Assembly: GCF_041102775.1 (NCBI RefSeq)
Contig: NZ_JBGCUO010000001.1
Location: 1,240,001-1,304,000, forward strand
Length of the DNA: 64,000 bases
Direction: 5' to 3'
Origin: Alcanivorax sp. REN37
GTDB taxonomy: Bacteria; Pseudomonadota; Gammaproteobacteria; Pseudomonadales; Alcanivoracaceae
The position numbers and the translations under genes were made by a program. Positions 1-11,272 of this stretch are shown here, one piece after another. Below the pieces are notes generated by a model, which worked only from the letters and a program-made list of their open reading frames with translations, did no database searches and was not told the origin of the DNA. The number at the start of each line of letters is the position of its first letter. Positions within the stretch are counted from its first letter, which is position 1.

Positions 1-309
1 TGCTTGGTCGCCCAAGGTGCAGGTCAGCTCGCTGCCACAATCAGCGTCTGACCAATGACTGAATCGCTGTCCGTCACCCGCCTCAGCGGCGACCGTCTGT
101 GGTGCCGGCAGGGTGCTGCCGCAGTCGCCATGGGCGCAGACCAGCGAGCGGTCCAATGTGGCCACCCGGCCCAGCCCCACCACACTGATCTCGGCCGCGA
201 TCGGTGCCGTGGGAGTCGGGCCGGACCCGCCATTGTTACTGCCGCCGCCGCAGGCAGTCAGGGTCAAAGCGGCCATGCCACCCACGACCAGCACACTGTG
301 TCGCATCAT
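1..309 (-). CDS. Putative lipoprotein, N-terminal part (runs off left edge)
   Basis: The reverse strand reads ATG-ATG at 304-309, preceded by a GGAG-like site, and stays open to base 1 (103 codons). The start encodes MMRHSV followed by a hydrophobic stretch and the lipobox LTAC, then a Gly/Ser-rich linker (GGGSNNGGSG). This is the pattern of a type II signal peptide for outer-membrane lipoproteins. The rest contains several Cys and short Gly/Ser turns (CAHGDCGS, SDADCGSELTC) and does not point me to a named family. The gene is cut by the window edge, so length and function are unknown. It is divergent from pncC. Confidence 0.6.
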   Translation of the reverse strand, partial: MMRHSVLVVGGMAALTLTACGGGSNNGGSGPTPTAPIAAEISVVGLGRVATLDRSLVCAHGDCGSTLPAPQTVAAEAGDGQRFSHWSDADCGSELTCTLGDQA

Positions 310-422
310 CGGATCTCCATGGAAATGTGGCACCCTTATACCGGTGCTTTATGGCGGGGCGGTGACGGCAGCCCTGTCGATGCCTACACTCGGTGCCTCA
401 TAGGCAACCGGGGAACGTGGGT

Positions 423-899
423 ATGGAACAGGCACGGCAGGTCGGCATAGCGCTGGCGGCGCGCGGCTGGATGATGACCACTGCGGAATCTTGTACCGGC
501 GGCGGTATTGCGGCTGCGATCACCGACATCCCCGGCAGTTCCGCGTGGTTCGACCGCGGCTTCGTCACCTATTCCAATGACGCCAAGCAGGCGTTGCTGG
601 GGGTGGCCGCGACGACATTGGCGACCCATGGTGCGGTGAGCGAAGCGGTGGTGCTTGAAATGGCCGAAGGTGCCCGCAAAGCCAGCGGTGCACAGTGTGC
701 GGTGTCGGTGTCCGGCATCGCCGGGCCTGATGGCGGCAGTGCAGGCAAACCGGTCGGCACCGTCTGGCTGGCGTGGGCCTTCGAGGGACGCCCCAGCGAA
801 GCACAGCGCTTCCGTTTCGCCGGCGATCGGGCGGCCGTGCGGGCCGCCGCGGTGCAAGCTGCGCTGGCGGGTGTGTTGGCTCGCCTGAGCACTGCGTGA
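423..899 (+). CDS. pncC: Nicotinamide-nucleotide amidohydrolase PncC (CinA C-terminal family)
   Basis: PncC deamidates nicotinamide mononucleotide to nicotinate mononucleotide in the NAD salvage cycle. The 158-residue product is a stand-alone CinA C-terminal domain. It carries the family signatures TAESCTGG near the N-terminus, [17 protein letters not shown] and the SGIAGPDGG loop, then GTVWLAW. An upstream GTG at 393 would add ten residues, but the ATG at 423 gives the normal family N-terminus. It lies directly upstream of recA, as in Pseudomonas and relatives. The ligand-independent assignment to the family is secure; the precise substrate follows from the family. Confidence 0.9.
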   Translation: MEQARQVGIALAARGWMMTTAESCTGGGIAAAITDIPGSSAWFDRGFVTYSNDAKQALLGVAATTLATHGAVSEAVVLEMAEGARKASGAQCAVSVSGIAGPDGGSAGKPVGTVWLAWAFEGRPSEAQRFRFAGDRAAVRAAAVQAALAGVLARLSTA

Positions 900-916
900 A
901 TCATCCTGCCCGGGGG

Positions 917-945
917 TTGCACCGGCTGTCGCCCCTGCGCATAAT
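917..945 (+). promoter_or_regulatory. Predicted sigma-70 promoter of recA
   Basis: TTGCAC at 917-922 and CATAAT at 940-945 are separated by 17 bp. A LexA box begins one base downstream of the -10 element, so LexA binding would cover the transcription start. Confidence 0.7.
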
Positions 946-946
946 G

Positions 947-962
947 CTGTCCTTATTGACAG
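947..962 (+). promoter_or_regulatory. LexA (SOS) box upstream of recA
   Basis: CTGTCCTTATTGACAG fits the gammaproteobacterial SOS consensus CTGT-N8-ACAG exactly. It sits about 50 bp before the recA start and just after the -10 hexamer, the expected place for repression by LexA and induction on DNA damage. Confidence 0.9.
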
Positions 963-1014
963 TGGTCTTATGGACACTGGTCACACCCTGACATTGATGC
1001 TGAGGAACTCAGAA

Positions 1015-2058
1015 ATGGACGACAACAAAAGCAAGGCCCTGAAGGCTGCGCTGGCGCAGATCGAGCGGCAATTCGGCAAGGGCTCGGTCATGCGCATGGG
1101 CGATCACAAGCGTGAGCCCATTCCTGCCATTTCCACCGGCTCGCTCGGGCTGGATGTAGCCCTCGGTATCGGCGGTCTGCCCAAGGGGCGGATCGTGGAA
1201 ATCTACGGTCCGGAATCCTCCGGTAAAACCACGCTGACGCTGTCCGTTATCGCACAAGCGCAGAAGCACGGTGCCAACTGTGCTTTCGTTGATGCCGAGC
1301 ACGCTCTGGACCCCGACTACGCCGAGAAACTGGGCGTCAATGTTGATGACCTGATCGTGTCGCAGCCGGACACCGGCGAACAGGCGCTTGAAATCACCGA
1401 CATGCTGGTGCGCTCCGGTGCGGTGGACGTGGTCATTGTCGACTCGGTGGCGGCCTTGGTGCCGAAGGCTGAAATCGAAGGCGAGATGGGGGACCACCAC
1501 GTCGGCGTGCAGGCCCGTCTGATGAGCCAGGCGCTGCGTAAGATCACCGGCTCGGTGAAGAATGCCAACTGTCTGGTGATCTTCATCAACCAGATCCGCA
1601 TGAAGATCGGTGTGATGTTCGGCAACCCGGAAACCACCACCGGCGGTAACGCGCTCAAGTTCTACTCCTCGGTGCGGCTCGATATCCGCCGCATCGGCTC
1701 GGTAAAGCAGGGCGATGAGATCACCGGCAGCGAAACCCGCGTTAAAGTGGTGAAGAACAAGGTGGCGCCGCCGTTCCGTCAAGCGGAATTCCAGATCCTA
1801 TACGGCACCGGCATCAACAATCTCGGTGAGGTGCTGGACATGGGCGTGCAGCTTGGCCTGATCGACAAGGCCGGCGCTTGGTACTCCTACCAAGGCGACA
1901 AGATCGGGCAGGGTAAACAGAACGCCTGTGACTACCTGAGCCAAAACCCGGACATTGCCGGCACCCTCGAGAAGCAGATCCGCGCCCAGTTGCTGACTCC
2001 GGTGGCGCCGGCCGGTGCCGCAGGTGAGGTGGATCTTGAGGCCCAAGAAGAAGATTGA
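1015..2058 (+). CDS. recA: Recombinase RecA
   Basis: RecA is the ATP-dependent strand-exchange protein of homologous recombination and the co-protease that triggers LexA cleavage. The 347-residue product has the N-terminal helix ([18 protein letters not shown]), Walker [10 protein letters not shown] at residues 65-73, Walker [10 protein letters not shown], loop L1/L2 signatures ([40 protein letters not shown]) and an acidic C-terminus ([10 protein letters not shown]). Upstream in-frame codons from 970 lack conserved residues, so ATG 1015 is taken. A LexA box lies upstream, and recX overlaps the 3' end, so co-transcription is likely. Confidence 0.98.
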   Translation: MDDNKSKALKAALAQIERQFGKGSVMRMGDHKREPIPAISTGSLGLDVALGIGGLPKGRIVEIYGPESSGKTTLTLSVIAQAQKHGANCAFVDAEHALDPDYAEKLGVNVDDLIVSQPDTGEQALEITDMLVRSGAVDVVIVDSVAALVPKAEIEGEMGDHHVGVQARLMSQALRKITGSVKNANCLVIFINQIRMKIGVMFGNPETTTGGNALKFYSSVRLDIRRIGSVKQGDEITGSETRVKVVKNKVAPPFRQAEFQILYGTGINNLGEVLDMGVQLGLIDKAGAWYSYQGDKIGQGKQNACDYLSQNPDIAGTLEKQIRAQLLTPVAPAGAAGEVDLEAQEED

Positions 2059-2524
2059 GCTGGAGCCGGCCGAGCGTCCGGCGGAGCTGAAGCGCAGCGC
2101 TCTGGCCATGCTGGCACGGCGGGATTATGCCCGCCGTGACCTACATGACCGCTTGGCGCAGCGCTACGGTGCCGGTGACGACCTCGACCAGCTGCTCGAT
2201 TGGCTCGAAGCCCAGCGCTTTATTGACGATGCCCGCTATGCGGGCATGTTTTTGCGCAGCCGGCTGGAGCGTGGCCATGGGCCGATGCGGGTGCGTCAGT
2301 CGATGCAGCAGGAAGGGCTGTCCGCAGAGCTGATTGAGACGGCGTTGGCTGAGGCTGACGTGGATTGGTTCGAGCAAGCGCGTCAATGCAGTCGCCGCCG
2401 CTTCAGCGGCCCGGCACCAGCCGATCCCCGCGAGCGCGCCAAACGGTTGCGCTTCCTGCAGTACCGCGGCTTCACAGCCGATCAGTGCTTCCACGCGCTG
2501 GATGCCGGCAGCGACGACGACTAA
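2036..2524 (+). CDS. recX: Regulatory protein RecX
   Basis: RecX binds RecA filaments and limits RecA activity. The product (about 162 residues) is made of repeated three-helix units typical of the family: [36 protein letters not shown], the [14 protein letters not shown] segment and a final [11 protein letters not shown] unit. The start is uncertain. TTG at 2036 follows a GAGGTGG ribosome-binding site inside the recA 3' end; GTG codons at 2015 and 2024 lack one. The overlap with recA suggests translational coupling. Confidence 0.85.
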   Translation: MRPKKKIELEPAERPAELKRSALAMLARRDYARRDLHDRLAQRYGAGDDLDQLLDWLEAQRFIDDARYAGMFLRSRLERGHGPMRVRQSMQQEGLSAELIETALAEADVDWFEQARQCSRRRFSGPAPADPRERAKRLRFLQYRGFTADQCFHALDAGSDDD

Positions 2525-2662
2525 TGGCCGCCGCTGCAGGGAACGCTGCAGCGCACACTCTGATTTTCCCCGTGGCGGCGGTGTGGCCCCGCATGGCGCC
2601 GCTATGGTGACCCCGCTATACTGCTGCCCTTCCGTCCTACCGCGACCCATGCAGCGAGACTT

Positions 2663-5257
<2,595 letters not shown>

Positions 5258-5266
5258 TTTTCACAG

Positions 5267-5292
5267 AGAGCGCAGCCTTGGCTGCGCGCTCT
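5267..5292 (+). terminator. GC-rich hairpin between alaS and lysC
   Basis: CGCAGC at 5271-5276 pairs with GCTGCG at 5281-5286 around CTTG, with AGAG/CTCT extending it past a two-base bulge. There is no T-run, so intrinsic termination is doubtful; it could instead be an mRNA stability or attenuator-like hairpin. Confidence 0.3.
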
Positions 5293-5361
5293 GCCATGCA
5301 TCCGGCGCACACAGATGGTAGAGTGTTGCGCCTTTTTTCAACTGCAGACAGACGTCCCGAT

Positions 5362-6591
5362 ATGGCCCTCATCGTACAAAAATACGGCGGTACCTCGGTG
5401 GGTAGCGTCGAACGGATCCAAGCCGTCGCCGAGAAGGTGGCGCGCTTCCAAGCCGAAGGCAATCAGGTGGTGGTGGTGGTGTCCGCCATGAGCGGTGAAA
5501 CCAACCGCCTGATCGCGCTGGCGAAAGAGATTGCCGACGAACCGTCTCCGCGTGAAATGGACGTGCTGTTGTCCACCGGCGAGCAGTGCACCATCGCGCT
5601 GCTGTGCATGGCGCTGGAGAACATGGGTGTGCCGGCCCGTTCCTACACCGGCGGCCAAGTGCGCATCCTCACTGACCACAGCCACATGAAAGCCCGCATT
5701 GAAGCCATCGACGACGCCCGTGTACGCGCCGATCTGGATGCTGGTCGCATTGTGGTGGTGGCTGGCTTCCAAGGTGTCGATCACGACGGCAGCATTACCA
5801 CCCTTGGCCGCGGCGGCAGTGACACCACCGCAGTGGCGCTAGCGGCGGCGCTGAAAGCCGATGAGTGCCAGATCTATACCGACGTGGACGGTGTTTACAC
5901 CACCGATCCGCGTGTGGTGCCGCGCGCCCAGCGGCTGGAAAAAGTGACTTTCGAAGAAATGCTCGAACTCGCCAGTCTCGGCTCCAAGGTGCTGCAGATC
6001 CGGGCGGTGGAGTTCGCCGGAAAATACAGTGTGCCGCTGCGTGTCCTGCACAGCTTCAAGGACGGCCCCGGCACCCTCATAACCGTCGACGACGAGGTAG
6101 ATATGGAACAGCCGGTCATCTCCGGGATCGCGTTCAGCCGTGATGAAGCCAAGATCATTGTGCGCGGCGCGCCGGATACCCCGGGCATTGCCTACAAGAT
6201 CTTGGGCCCGGTGGGCGCTGCCAATATCGAAGTGGACATGATCGTGCAGAACGTTGGCAAAGATGGCGCCGCCGACTTCACCTTCACCGTCAACCGCAAC
6301 GACGTGAAGCGTGCCCGCCAAGCGCTGGAAGCGGAATCTGCCAACCTCGGCAATCCGGAGCTGATTGCCGACGACAAGATCGCCAAGATCTCTCTGGTCG
6401 GAGTCGGCATGCGCTCACACGCTGGTGTGGCCAGCAAAATGTTCGGTGCGCTGGCCGAGGAGGGCATCAACATCGAAATGATCTCCACTTCGGAGATCAA
6501 AATTTCGGTGGTGATCGCTGAGAAATACCTGGAACTGGCGGTGCGTGCGCTGCACAGCGCCTTCGGTTTGGACGCGCCGGCAGAGGACTGA
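5362..6591 (+). CDS. lysC: Aspartate kinase
   Basis: Aspartate kinase phosphorylates L-aspartate, the first step to lysine, threonine, methionine and diaminopimelate. The 409-residue product begins with the family hallmark [14 protein letters not shown] and carries the kinase motifs [21 protein letters not shown] and [18 protein letters not shown]. It is followed by two C-terminal ACT domains (regions near [15 protein letters not shown] and [20 protein letters not shown]) for feedback control by lysine and/or threonine. ATG 5362 is chosen because the family starts there; an upstream in-frame start at 5278 adds only non-conserved sequence. Confidence 0.96.
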   Translation: MALIVQKYGGTSVGSVERIQAVAEKVARFQAEGNQVVVVVSAMSGETNRLIALAKEIADEPSPREMDVLLSTGEQCTIALLCMALENMGVPARSYTGGQVRILTDHSHMKARIEAIDDARVRADLDAGRIVVVAGFQGVDHDGSITTLGRGGSDTTAVALAAALKADECQIYTDVDGVYTTDPRVVPRAQRLEKVTFEEMLELASLGSKVLQIRAVEFAGKYSVPLRVLHSFKDGPGTLITVDDEVDMEQPVISGIAFSRDEAKIIVRGAPDTPGIAYKILGPVGAANIEVDMIVQNVGKDGAADFTFTVNRNDVKRARQALEAESANLGNPELIADDKIAKISLVGVGMRSHAGVASKMFGALAEEGINIEMISTSEIKISVVIAEKYLELAVRALHSAFGLDAPAED

Positions 6592-6770
6592 GTGAGGGTG
6601 GATTTTCAGGGTACCGCGGCAAGACATTCCACCCGGTATCCTGCATAATCCCTTCCTGCGTGCCTAGCAGAGGCAGGCAAGCCCGGAGCAAGGATCTCCT
6701 CCGGAGCTGCCTCACTTGGCGCGGACACATTGCGCTCATTGACACCCAAAGGACCCAGGAGGGACCACCC

Positions 6771-6959
6771 ATGCTCATTCTTACCCGGCGAGTAGGCGAA
6801 ACCCTGATGGTTGGCGACGATGTCACCGTGACTGTGCTCGGCGTCAAAGGCAACCAGGTACGCATCGGCGTCAACGCCCCCAAGGAAGTGGCCGTACACC
6901 GCGAAGAAATCTACCAGCGCATCCAGCACGAGAAGGCGGGCGAAGGCTCAGCTGTCTGA
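6771..6959 (+). CDS. csrA: Carbon storage regulator CsrA
   Basis: CsrA is a homodimeric RNA-binding protein that represses or activates translation by binding GGA motifs in 5' leaders. The 62-residue product is a full-length member: [44 protein letters not shown], with conserved R44/V40-type residues for RNA binding. A strong AGGAGGGA site precedes ATG 6771. It sits between lysC and tRNA-Ser, the arrangement seen in Pseudomonas. The 5' leader contains further GGA triplets (around 6741-6765), so autoregulation is possible, which is inference. Confidence 0.97.
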   Translation: MLILTRRVGETLMVGDDVTVTVLGVKGNQVRIGVNAPKEVAVHREEIYQRIQHEKAGEGSAV

Positions 6960-7075
6960 TTTTTCAGCAAACAGTTCAATCAACGCTGGGAATTCAGCAA
7001 CAAGATGGTATGATGCGCGCGGTCTGAAATTCAGATTGCAGCCGGCGGAAATAGTAGAGGCCGGTGCGAGTTTCA

Positions 7076-7165
7076 GGTGAGGTGGCCGAGTGGCTGAAGG
7101 CGCTCCCCTGCTAAGGGAGTATACGTTAAACCGTATCGAGGGTTCGAATCCCTCCCTCACCGCCA
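7076..7165 (+). tRNA. tRNA-Ser (anticodon GCU)
   Basis: The 90-nt class II tRNA has acceptor stem GGTGAGG/CCTCACC, anticodon stem CTCCC/GGGAG around loop CTGCTAA (anticodon GCT at 7110-7112, reading AGC/AGU), a long variable arm (ATACGTTAAACCGTAT), T-arm GAGGGTTCGAATCCCTC, and encoded CCA at 7163-7165. A TATGAT -10 element at 7009-7014 is followed by a GC-rich discriminator typical of stable-RNA promoters. Confidence 0.97.
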
Positions 7166-7171
7166 TATATG

Positions 7172-7199
7172 AAAATGCCCGCTGATGCGGGCATTTTTG
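7172..7199 (+). terminator. Rho-independent terminator after tRNA-Ser
   Basis: AAATGCCCGC / GCGGGCATTT stem with loop TGAT followed by a T-run. It ends the csrA/tRNA-Ser region and also lies just beyond the 3' end of the convergent 3D-domain gene. Confidence 0.9.
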
Positions 7200-7213
7200 T
7201 TTCTGCTTTCCGC

Positions 7214-7672
7214 TCAGCGCCGTGGCGCGTTTTGCGGCGCATCACGCCAGCGGATGGTGACCGTACGCACTCCCCAGCGACGGGCGGCCTGTAAATCAGT
7301 GCCGTGGTAAACGTCGATTTTCTTGCGCCAGCGCGGATGCATTTTGTCGAGCACCAAGTACTCACCCGGCAAGCCATCAATGGTGACACGGCTGCGGTGG
7401 CTCAGGCCCATGTCGAGCAGATCGCGGGACACGGCAATGGCGCGCATCCCCGGCCGCAGCCGGTCGCCCCAGGCCCCCACGCTGACATCGCCCTGGCCCT
7501 GGCCTGGCAGTGAGTTGTAAGCCGACGCGGTGACCTGTAGCTGGTGCTCGCCGGCTCCGGCGGCCATGGCGCAGCCGAGCCCTAGCCCCAGCAGCAGCGC
7601 GCGGATCACCGGCACACCAGGGGGCAGCAGCACACGCCGGCGGCAGGCACCGAGCGGACAGGGCATCGACAC
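7214..7672 (-). CDS. Secreted 3D-domain protein
   Basis: The product (152 residues from GTG 7672, which has a GAGGAA ribosome-binding site) begins with an export signal: an Arg-rich n-region (CRRRVLLPPG), hydrophobic core ALLLGLGLGCAMAAGAG, then a mature region starting with VTASAYNS. The segment GDRLRPGMRAIAVSRDLL, GEYLVLDKMHPRWRKKIDVY and ARRWGVRTVTIRW matches the 3D domain, a double-psi beta-barrel named for three conserved Asp residues and found in cell-wall-active proteins such as the MltA end domain. No lytic catalytic domain is attached, so it may bind or cleave glycan by itself; the activity is unknown. An ATG at 7666 is an alternative start. Confidence 0.75.
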   Translation of the reverse strand: MSMPCPLGACRRRVLLPPGVPVIRALLLGLGLGCAMAAGAGEHQLQVTASAYNSLPGQGQGDVSVGAWGDRLRPGMRAIAVSRDLLDMGLSHRSRVTIDGLPGEYLVLDKMHPRWRKKIDVYHGTDLQAARRWGVRTVTIRWRDAPQNAPRR

Positions 7673-7911
7673 ATGGGGATTCCTCTTTTTTACAGCTCGC
7701 CAGTATCAGGCAAGGCGCTGAAGGAGGCCAGCAGGGGCGCGCGGAAGCGGGATCTAGGTCTCGCGTTGGCGCCAATGCAGAGAGGCATAAGGGCCGCCGT
7801 GCGGCTGTTTTACATCTGTGTCGGCGGACGCTTGTAAAGCCACTGGTGAAGGCGCTCCGCTTGCACCAGAATGCGAGGATTCGATCCCCCACGGTGCCAG
7901 CAAGGAGCGCC

Positions 7912-9393
7912 ATGACTCCCGTCATTCTGATCGTTGAAGACCCCCGCGACTGGGCGGCTTATCTGCCTGCCCGCCACCTGATGACCGCCCAGCAGTACCT
8001 CGACAGCAACACCCAGTTTGGCAGTGGCCGGGTACAGGTGATTAACCTGTGCCGCAGTTACCGCTATCTGAGCCCCGGCTATTACTGCTCGCTGTTGGCC
8101 GAAGGGCGCGGTCACCGGGTGATCCCGTCGGTGCGCACGGTCAACGATTTGTCGCGCAAAGCACTCTACGGACTGCACCTGGAGTCGCTGGAAGCGACGC
8201 TCGATAAGGCGATGAAGAAGCGCCGCCAAGACGGCGATCGGCTGACGGTGAAAGTGTTCTTTGGCCACACCGAGCAAGCGGGGTTGGAAGAGCTTGCGCG
8301 CCAGCTGTTCGACCAAATGCCGTGCCCGATCCTGCAGGTGGAGTTCCGCCGGCGCGACCATTGGGCGGTGGAGTCGGTGAAGGCCACCAGCTTGCACCAA
8401 CTGAAAGGCAAGGAAGAGGATGCGTTCGCCGCCGCGCTGGAACAGTTCAATGCCAAGGTGTGGCGCAAGTCCAGCACCCGGCGCAAGTACCGGTATGACC
8501 TGGCGATGCTGGTCAATCCGGACGAGAAATTGCCGCCCAGCGATAAAGTGGCGCTGCGCAAGTTCATCCGCGCCGGCGCCGAGCTGGGCATTAACGTGGA
8601 GCCGATCGGACGCGCCGATTATCCACGCTTGGCGGAATACGATGCGCTGTTCATCCGTGAGACTACAGCGCTCGGTGACCATACCTACCAGTTCGCCCGC
8701 AAGGCCGAGCAGGAGGGCATGGTGGTGATGGACGATCCCGGCAGCATTCTGCGCTGCACCAACAAGATCTACTTCGCCGAGCTGATGCAGGCGCACCAGG
8801 TGGCGGTGCCGAAAACCCGCTTCCTGTTCCGCGACAACCGCCATGATGCGGCGGCGCTGGTAGAAGAGCTGGGCTTGCCGGTGGTGCTGAAGATCCCCGA
8901 CGGCAGTTTCTCGCGCGGCATTAGCAAAGCCGACAGCGTCGAGGCGCTGGACAAGGCGCTGGTGGAGTACTTCAAGCAGAGCGCGGTGGTACTGGCACAG
9001 GAGTTTATGTACACCGACTTCGATTGGCGGGTTGGTATTCTCAACAACCGTCCGTTGTTCGCCTGCCAGTATTTCATGAGTAAAGGGCATTGGCAGATCT
9101 ATAACCATGCCGGTGGCAAAACCCAAGCCGGGCGCGCCCGCACGCTGGCAGTACAGGAAGTGCCGGCCAAGGTGCTGCGCACGGCGCTCAAGGCGGCGCG
9201 GCTGATGGGCAACGGGCTGTACGGGGTCGACCTCAAGCAAAGCGGCGACCGGGTGGTGGTGGTGGAGGTGAACGATAACCCCAACGTCGACAGTGGGGTG
9301 GAAGACAAGTGGCTGGGTGATGATCTCTATCGCCAGATCATGCTCGAATTCCTACGCCGCATGGAGGGGCGTCGGCTCGGCCTGCCGAGCTGA
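7912..9393 (+). CDS. RimK-like ATP-grasp family protein
   Basis: The 493-residue product has an N-terminal RimK-like region (MTPVILIVEDPRDWAAYLP, CRSYRYLSPGYYCSLLAEGRGHRVIPS) and a C-terminal ATP-grasp ligase domain from about residue 280. ATP-grasp motifs visible are NKIYFAELMQAHQVAVPKT, the nucleotide-binding VVLKIPDGSFSRGISK, DFDWRVGILN and the metal-binding EVNDNPNVDSG near the C-terminus. E. coli RimK adds glutamates to ribosomal protein S6; this longer family probably adds an amino acid to another protein or peptide, and the substrate is unknown. ATG 7912 is preferred over the upstream 7846 start because conservation begins at MTPVILIVED and AGGAGCGCC precedes it. Confidence 0.85.
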   Translation: MTPVILIVEDPRDWAAYLPARHLMTAQQYLDSNTQFGSGRVQVINLCRSYRYLSPGYYCSLLAEGRGHRVIPSVRTVNDLSRKALYGLHLESLEATLDKAMKKRRQDGDRLTVKVFFGHTEQAGLEELARQLFDQMPCPILQVEFRRRDHWAVESVKATSLHQLKGKEEDAFAAALEQFNAKVWRKSSTRRKYRYDLAMLVNPDEKLPPSDKVALRKFIRAGAELGINVEPIGRADYPRLAEYDALFIRETTALGDHTYQFARKAEQEGMVVMDDPGSILRCTNKIYFAELMQAHQVAVPKTRFLFRDNRHDAAALVEELGLPVVLKIPDGSFSRGISKADSVEALDKALVEYFKQSAVVLAQEFMYTDFDWRVGILNNRPLFACQYFMSKGHWQIYNHAGGKTQAGRARTLAVQEVPAKVLRTALKAARLMGNGLYGVDLKQSGDRVVVVEVNDNPNVDSGVEDKWLGDDLYRQIMLEFLRRMEGRRLGLPS

Positions 9394-9465
9394 TTGGGGC
9401 CGGTTTTACCGGGTTTTTCCCTGACCGTTCGCGGGCACAGGGCAAGTTCGCTAGACTTTGCGCCC

Positions 9466-10923
9466 ATGAAAGCCATGTTGACTTCGGTAGTGGCCCTGTT
9501 CGTCAGCCTCGCGCTGTTGCAGGGCGGCACTGCCATGCTCGGTACCCTCATCGCGCTGCGGCTGGGACTGGACGGCGCGTCCCAGCTGATGCTCGGCCTG
9601 ATGATGGCGTTCTATTCCGCCGGCTTCATCCTGGGCGCCATGCGCGGCGTGGTGGTGATCCGCAAGGTCGGTCATATCCGCGCCTTCGCGGTGTACGCGG
9701 CGCTGGCGTGCGCGGCCATCCTGGCTCACCCGATCGTGCTCGATCATGTGGCCTGGCTGGCAATGCGGTTCGTGTTCGGTTTCTGCGTTGCAGGCCTGCT
9801 GACGGTGACCGAAAGCTGGATCCACGATCGTGCCACCAACGAAACCCGCGGCAAGTTGCTCGGTGTTTACACCGTTAACTACTACGCGGCGTTCGGGGTC
9901 GGCCAGTTGCTGGTCGGACTTGGCAATCCCAGTGATTTCATCCTCTATTCCGGCGTAGCAATGCTGATTGTGCTGTCGCTGGTGCCGCTGGCGCTGACCC
10001 AGAGCCTGATTCCCAGTACCCCCACTGACGCCGAAGGCTTGAGTTGGCGGCGACTGGTGCGGCAGGCGCCGGCCGGCACCACCGGTGCCTTGGCCTCTGG
10101 TATCGCGCTCGGTTGTTTCCTGGGTCTGGCACCGGTGTATGCGCTGGATTACGGCCTCAGCGTGGCGCAGGTATCCGGCTACATGGGCTTCAGTGTGCTG
10201 TGCGCCATTTTTGTGCAGTGGCCTGCGGGCTGGCTGTCTGACCGGCTCGGGCGTTTGCCGGTGGTGGTCGGGCTGCAACTGATTGCGGCATTGGCGGCGC
10301 TCGGTACGGCATTGCTGGGTCCGGTGTCGATGGTGGCCCTGTTTGCTTTCTCTGGCGTGTTCTATGCGCTCTCCACCGCGATGTACCCGATGAGCGTTGC
10401 GTTGACCACCGACCAGGTAGACAGCAGTCAGATGGTGGCGGCGTGTGCCGCGATGCTGCGCACCTTCGGCATCGGCACCATGGTCGGGCCACTGGTGGCC
10501 GCGGCGGCGATGCAGGGGCTCGGCAATGCCAGCCTGTTTGTGTTCTTGGCCGCGGCACTGGTGTTTGCGGCCGGGCTGATTCAAATCCGTTTCCGTGCCA
10601 GCGATACCGTGCCGCTGGACGAGCAGGGCGCTTACGTGGCGGTGACACCGGTGTCGTCACCCTTGATGGCGGAAATCGATCCCCGCAACGAGGACTTTGA
10701 CGCCAACAGCGGCACCGAGCCGAGTGACTGGGATCTGGCTGACAAGCTCGAAATCCTGGTGATGGAAACCGAAGACTTGGTTGAGCAGCGCGTTGAAGAA
10801 GCGCTAGAGGAACGGGTTGAGGAAGCGCTGGAAGAGCGGGTTGAGGAGTTGCTGGAAGAGCGGGTGGAAGAATGGCTCGAAGAGCACGGCAACGATCCGA
10901 AGCCGCCGCCCGCCGGCAGCTAA
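9466..10923 (+). CDS. MFS transporter with repetitive acidic C-terminal tail
   Basis: The product is an inner-membrane major facilitator of 485 residues. The first 390 or so residues form about 12 hydrophobic segments. The usual loop 2-3 element (GAMRGVVVIRKVGHIRAF) and the second-half WPAGWLSDRLGRLPVVVG motif are present. The family resembles the YcaD-type putative transporters; the substrate is not predictable. The C-terminus is a cytoplasmic tail of about 90 residues, highly acidic, that ends in four tandem 8-residue repeats (RVEEALEE type). ATG 9466 starts the first membrane helix directly; upstream in-frame codons from 9394 are not membrane-like. Confidence 0.85.
   Translation: MKAMLTSVVALFVSLALLQGGTAMLGTLIALRLGLDGASQLMLGLMMAFYSAGFILGAMRGVVVIRKVGHIRAFAVYAALACAAILAHPIVLDHVAWLAMRFVFGFCVAGLLTVTESWIHDRATNETRGKLLGVYTVNYYAAFGVGQLLVGLGNPSDFILYSGVAMLIVLSLVPLALTQSLIPSTPTDAEGLSWRRLVRQAPAGTTGALASGIALGCFLGLAPVYALDYGLSVAQVSGYMGFSVLCAIFVQWPAGWLSDRLGRLPVVVGLQLIAALAALGTALLGPVSMVALFAFSGVFYALSTAMYPMSVALTTDQVDSSQMVAACAAMLRTFGIGTMVGPLVAAAAMQGLGNASLFVFLAAALVFAAGLIQIRFRASDTVPLDEQGAYVAVTPVSSPLMAEIDPRNEDFDANSGTEPSDWDLADKLEILVMETEDLVEQRVEEALEERVEEALEERVEELLEERVEEWLEEHGNDPKPPPAGS
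10789..10884 (+). repeat. Four tandem 24-bp coding repeats in the MFS tail
   Basis: Units at 10789-10812, 10813-10836, 10837-10860 and 10861-10884 each encode R-V-E-E-x-x-E-E with x-x = AL, AL, LL, WL. The period is 8 residues, not the 7 of a canonical coiled coil, and nearly every non-hydrophobic position is Glu or Arg. Confidence 0.9.
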
Positions 10924-10940
10924 TGCTACTTGCCATGAAA

Positions 10941-10968
10941 AAAGGGCCGCAGATGCGGCCCTTCTTCT
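10941..10968 (+). terminator. Rho-independent terminator after the MFS gene
   Basis: AAGGGCCGC / GCGGCCCTT stem with loop AGAT followed by TCTTCTT. It may serve both the MFS gene and the convergent HhH gene. Confidence 0.8.
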
Positions 10969-10996
10969 TGCCCGACGGTCGTCCCTAGGCAGCGCC

Positions 10997-11239
10997 TCAG
11001 CTGTGATCTGGCTGCTGAGCACGGGCCACCGCAGCGGTGAGTGCTGCACGCGCCTGCGGGCTGTTGCGCCAGCAACTGCTGCCGGTTAACGCCGCCCCGG
11101 CGGCTAACAGGCTGTCTACGTCCGCGACGGCCAGCGCCGCGAACGAGTCCACCCCCATTTGCTCCAGCCGCTGTACGACGGTGGGGCCGACGCCTTTCAG
11201 CGCCAGTAGTTGGGTGCGTTCAGTTGCTGAAAATGCCAT
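10997..11239 (-). CDS. Small helix-hairpin-helix protein
   Basis: The 80-residue product contains one helix-hairpin-helix motif (LLALKGVGPTVVQRLEQMGVDSFAAL), followed by a helical stretch with the conserved GSSCWRNSPQARAAL segment. HhH motifs bind the DNA or RNA backbone non-specifically. Short proteins of this type occur in Pseudomonas-group genomes with no assigned role. It lies 33 bp downstream of the two-domain GST-like gene on the same strand, so the two could form an operon. Confidence 0.75.
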   Translation of the reverse strand: MAFSATERTQLLALKGVGPTVVQRLEQMGVDSFAALAVADVDSLLAAGAALTGSSCWRNSPQARAALTAAVARAQQPDHS

Positions 11240-11272
11240 CAGCGTGACTCCATCTGGACCGCCAAGGTCGCC

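Noticed and set aside
5258-5361. Lysine riboswitch upstream of lysC
   Set aside because: The gap is only about 100 bp, too short, and shows just a small GC-rich hairpin.
7834-7908. tRNA-like sequence upstream of the RimK-like gene
   Set aside because: GAGGATTCGATCCC looks like a T-arm and TTGCA is placed like an anticodon loop, but the anticodon stem does not pair and there is no matching acceptor stem.
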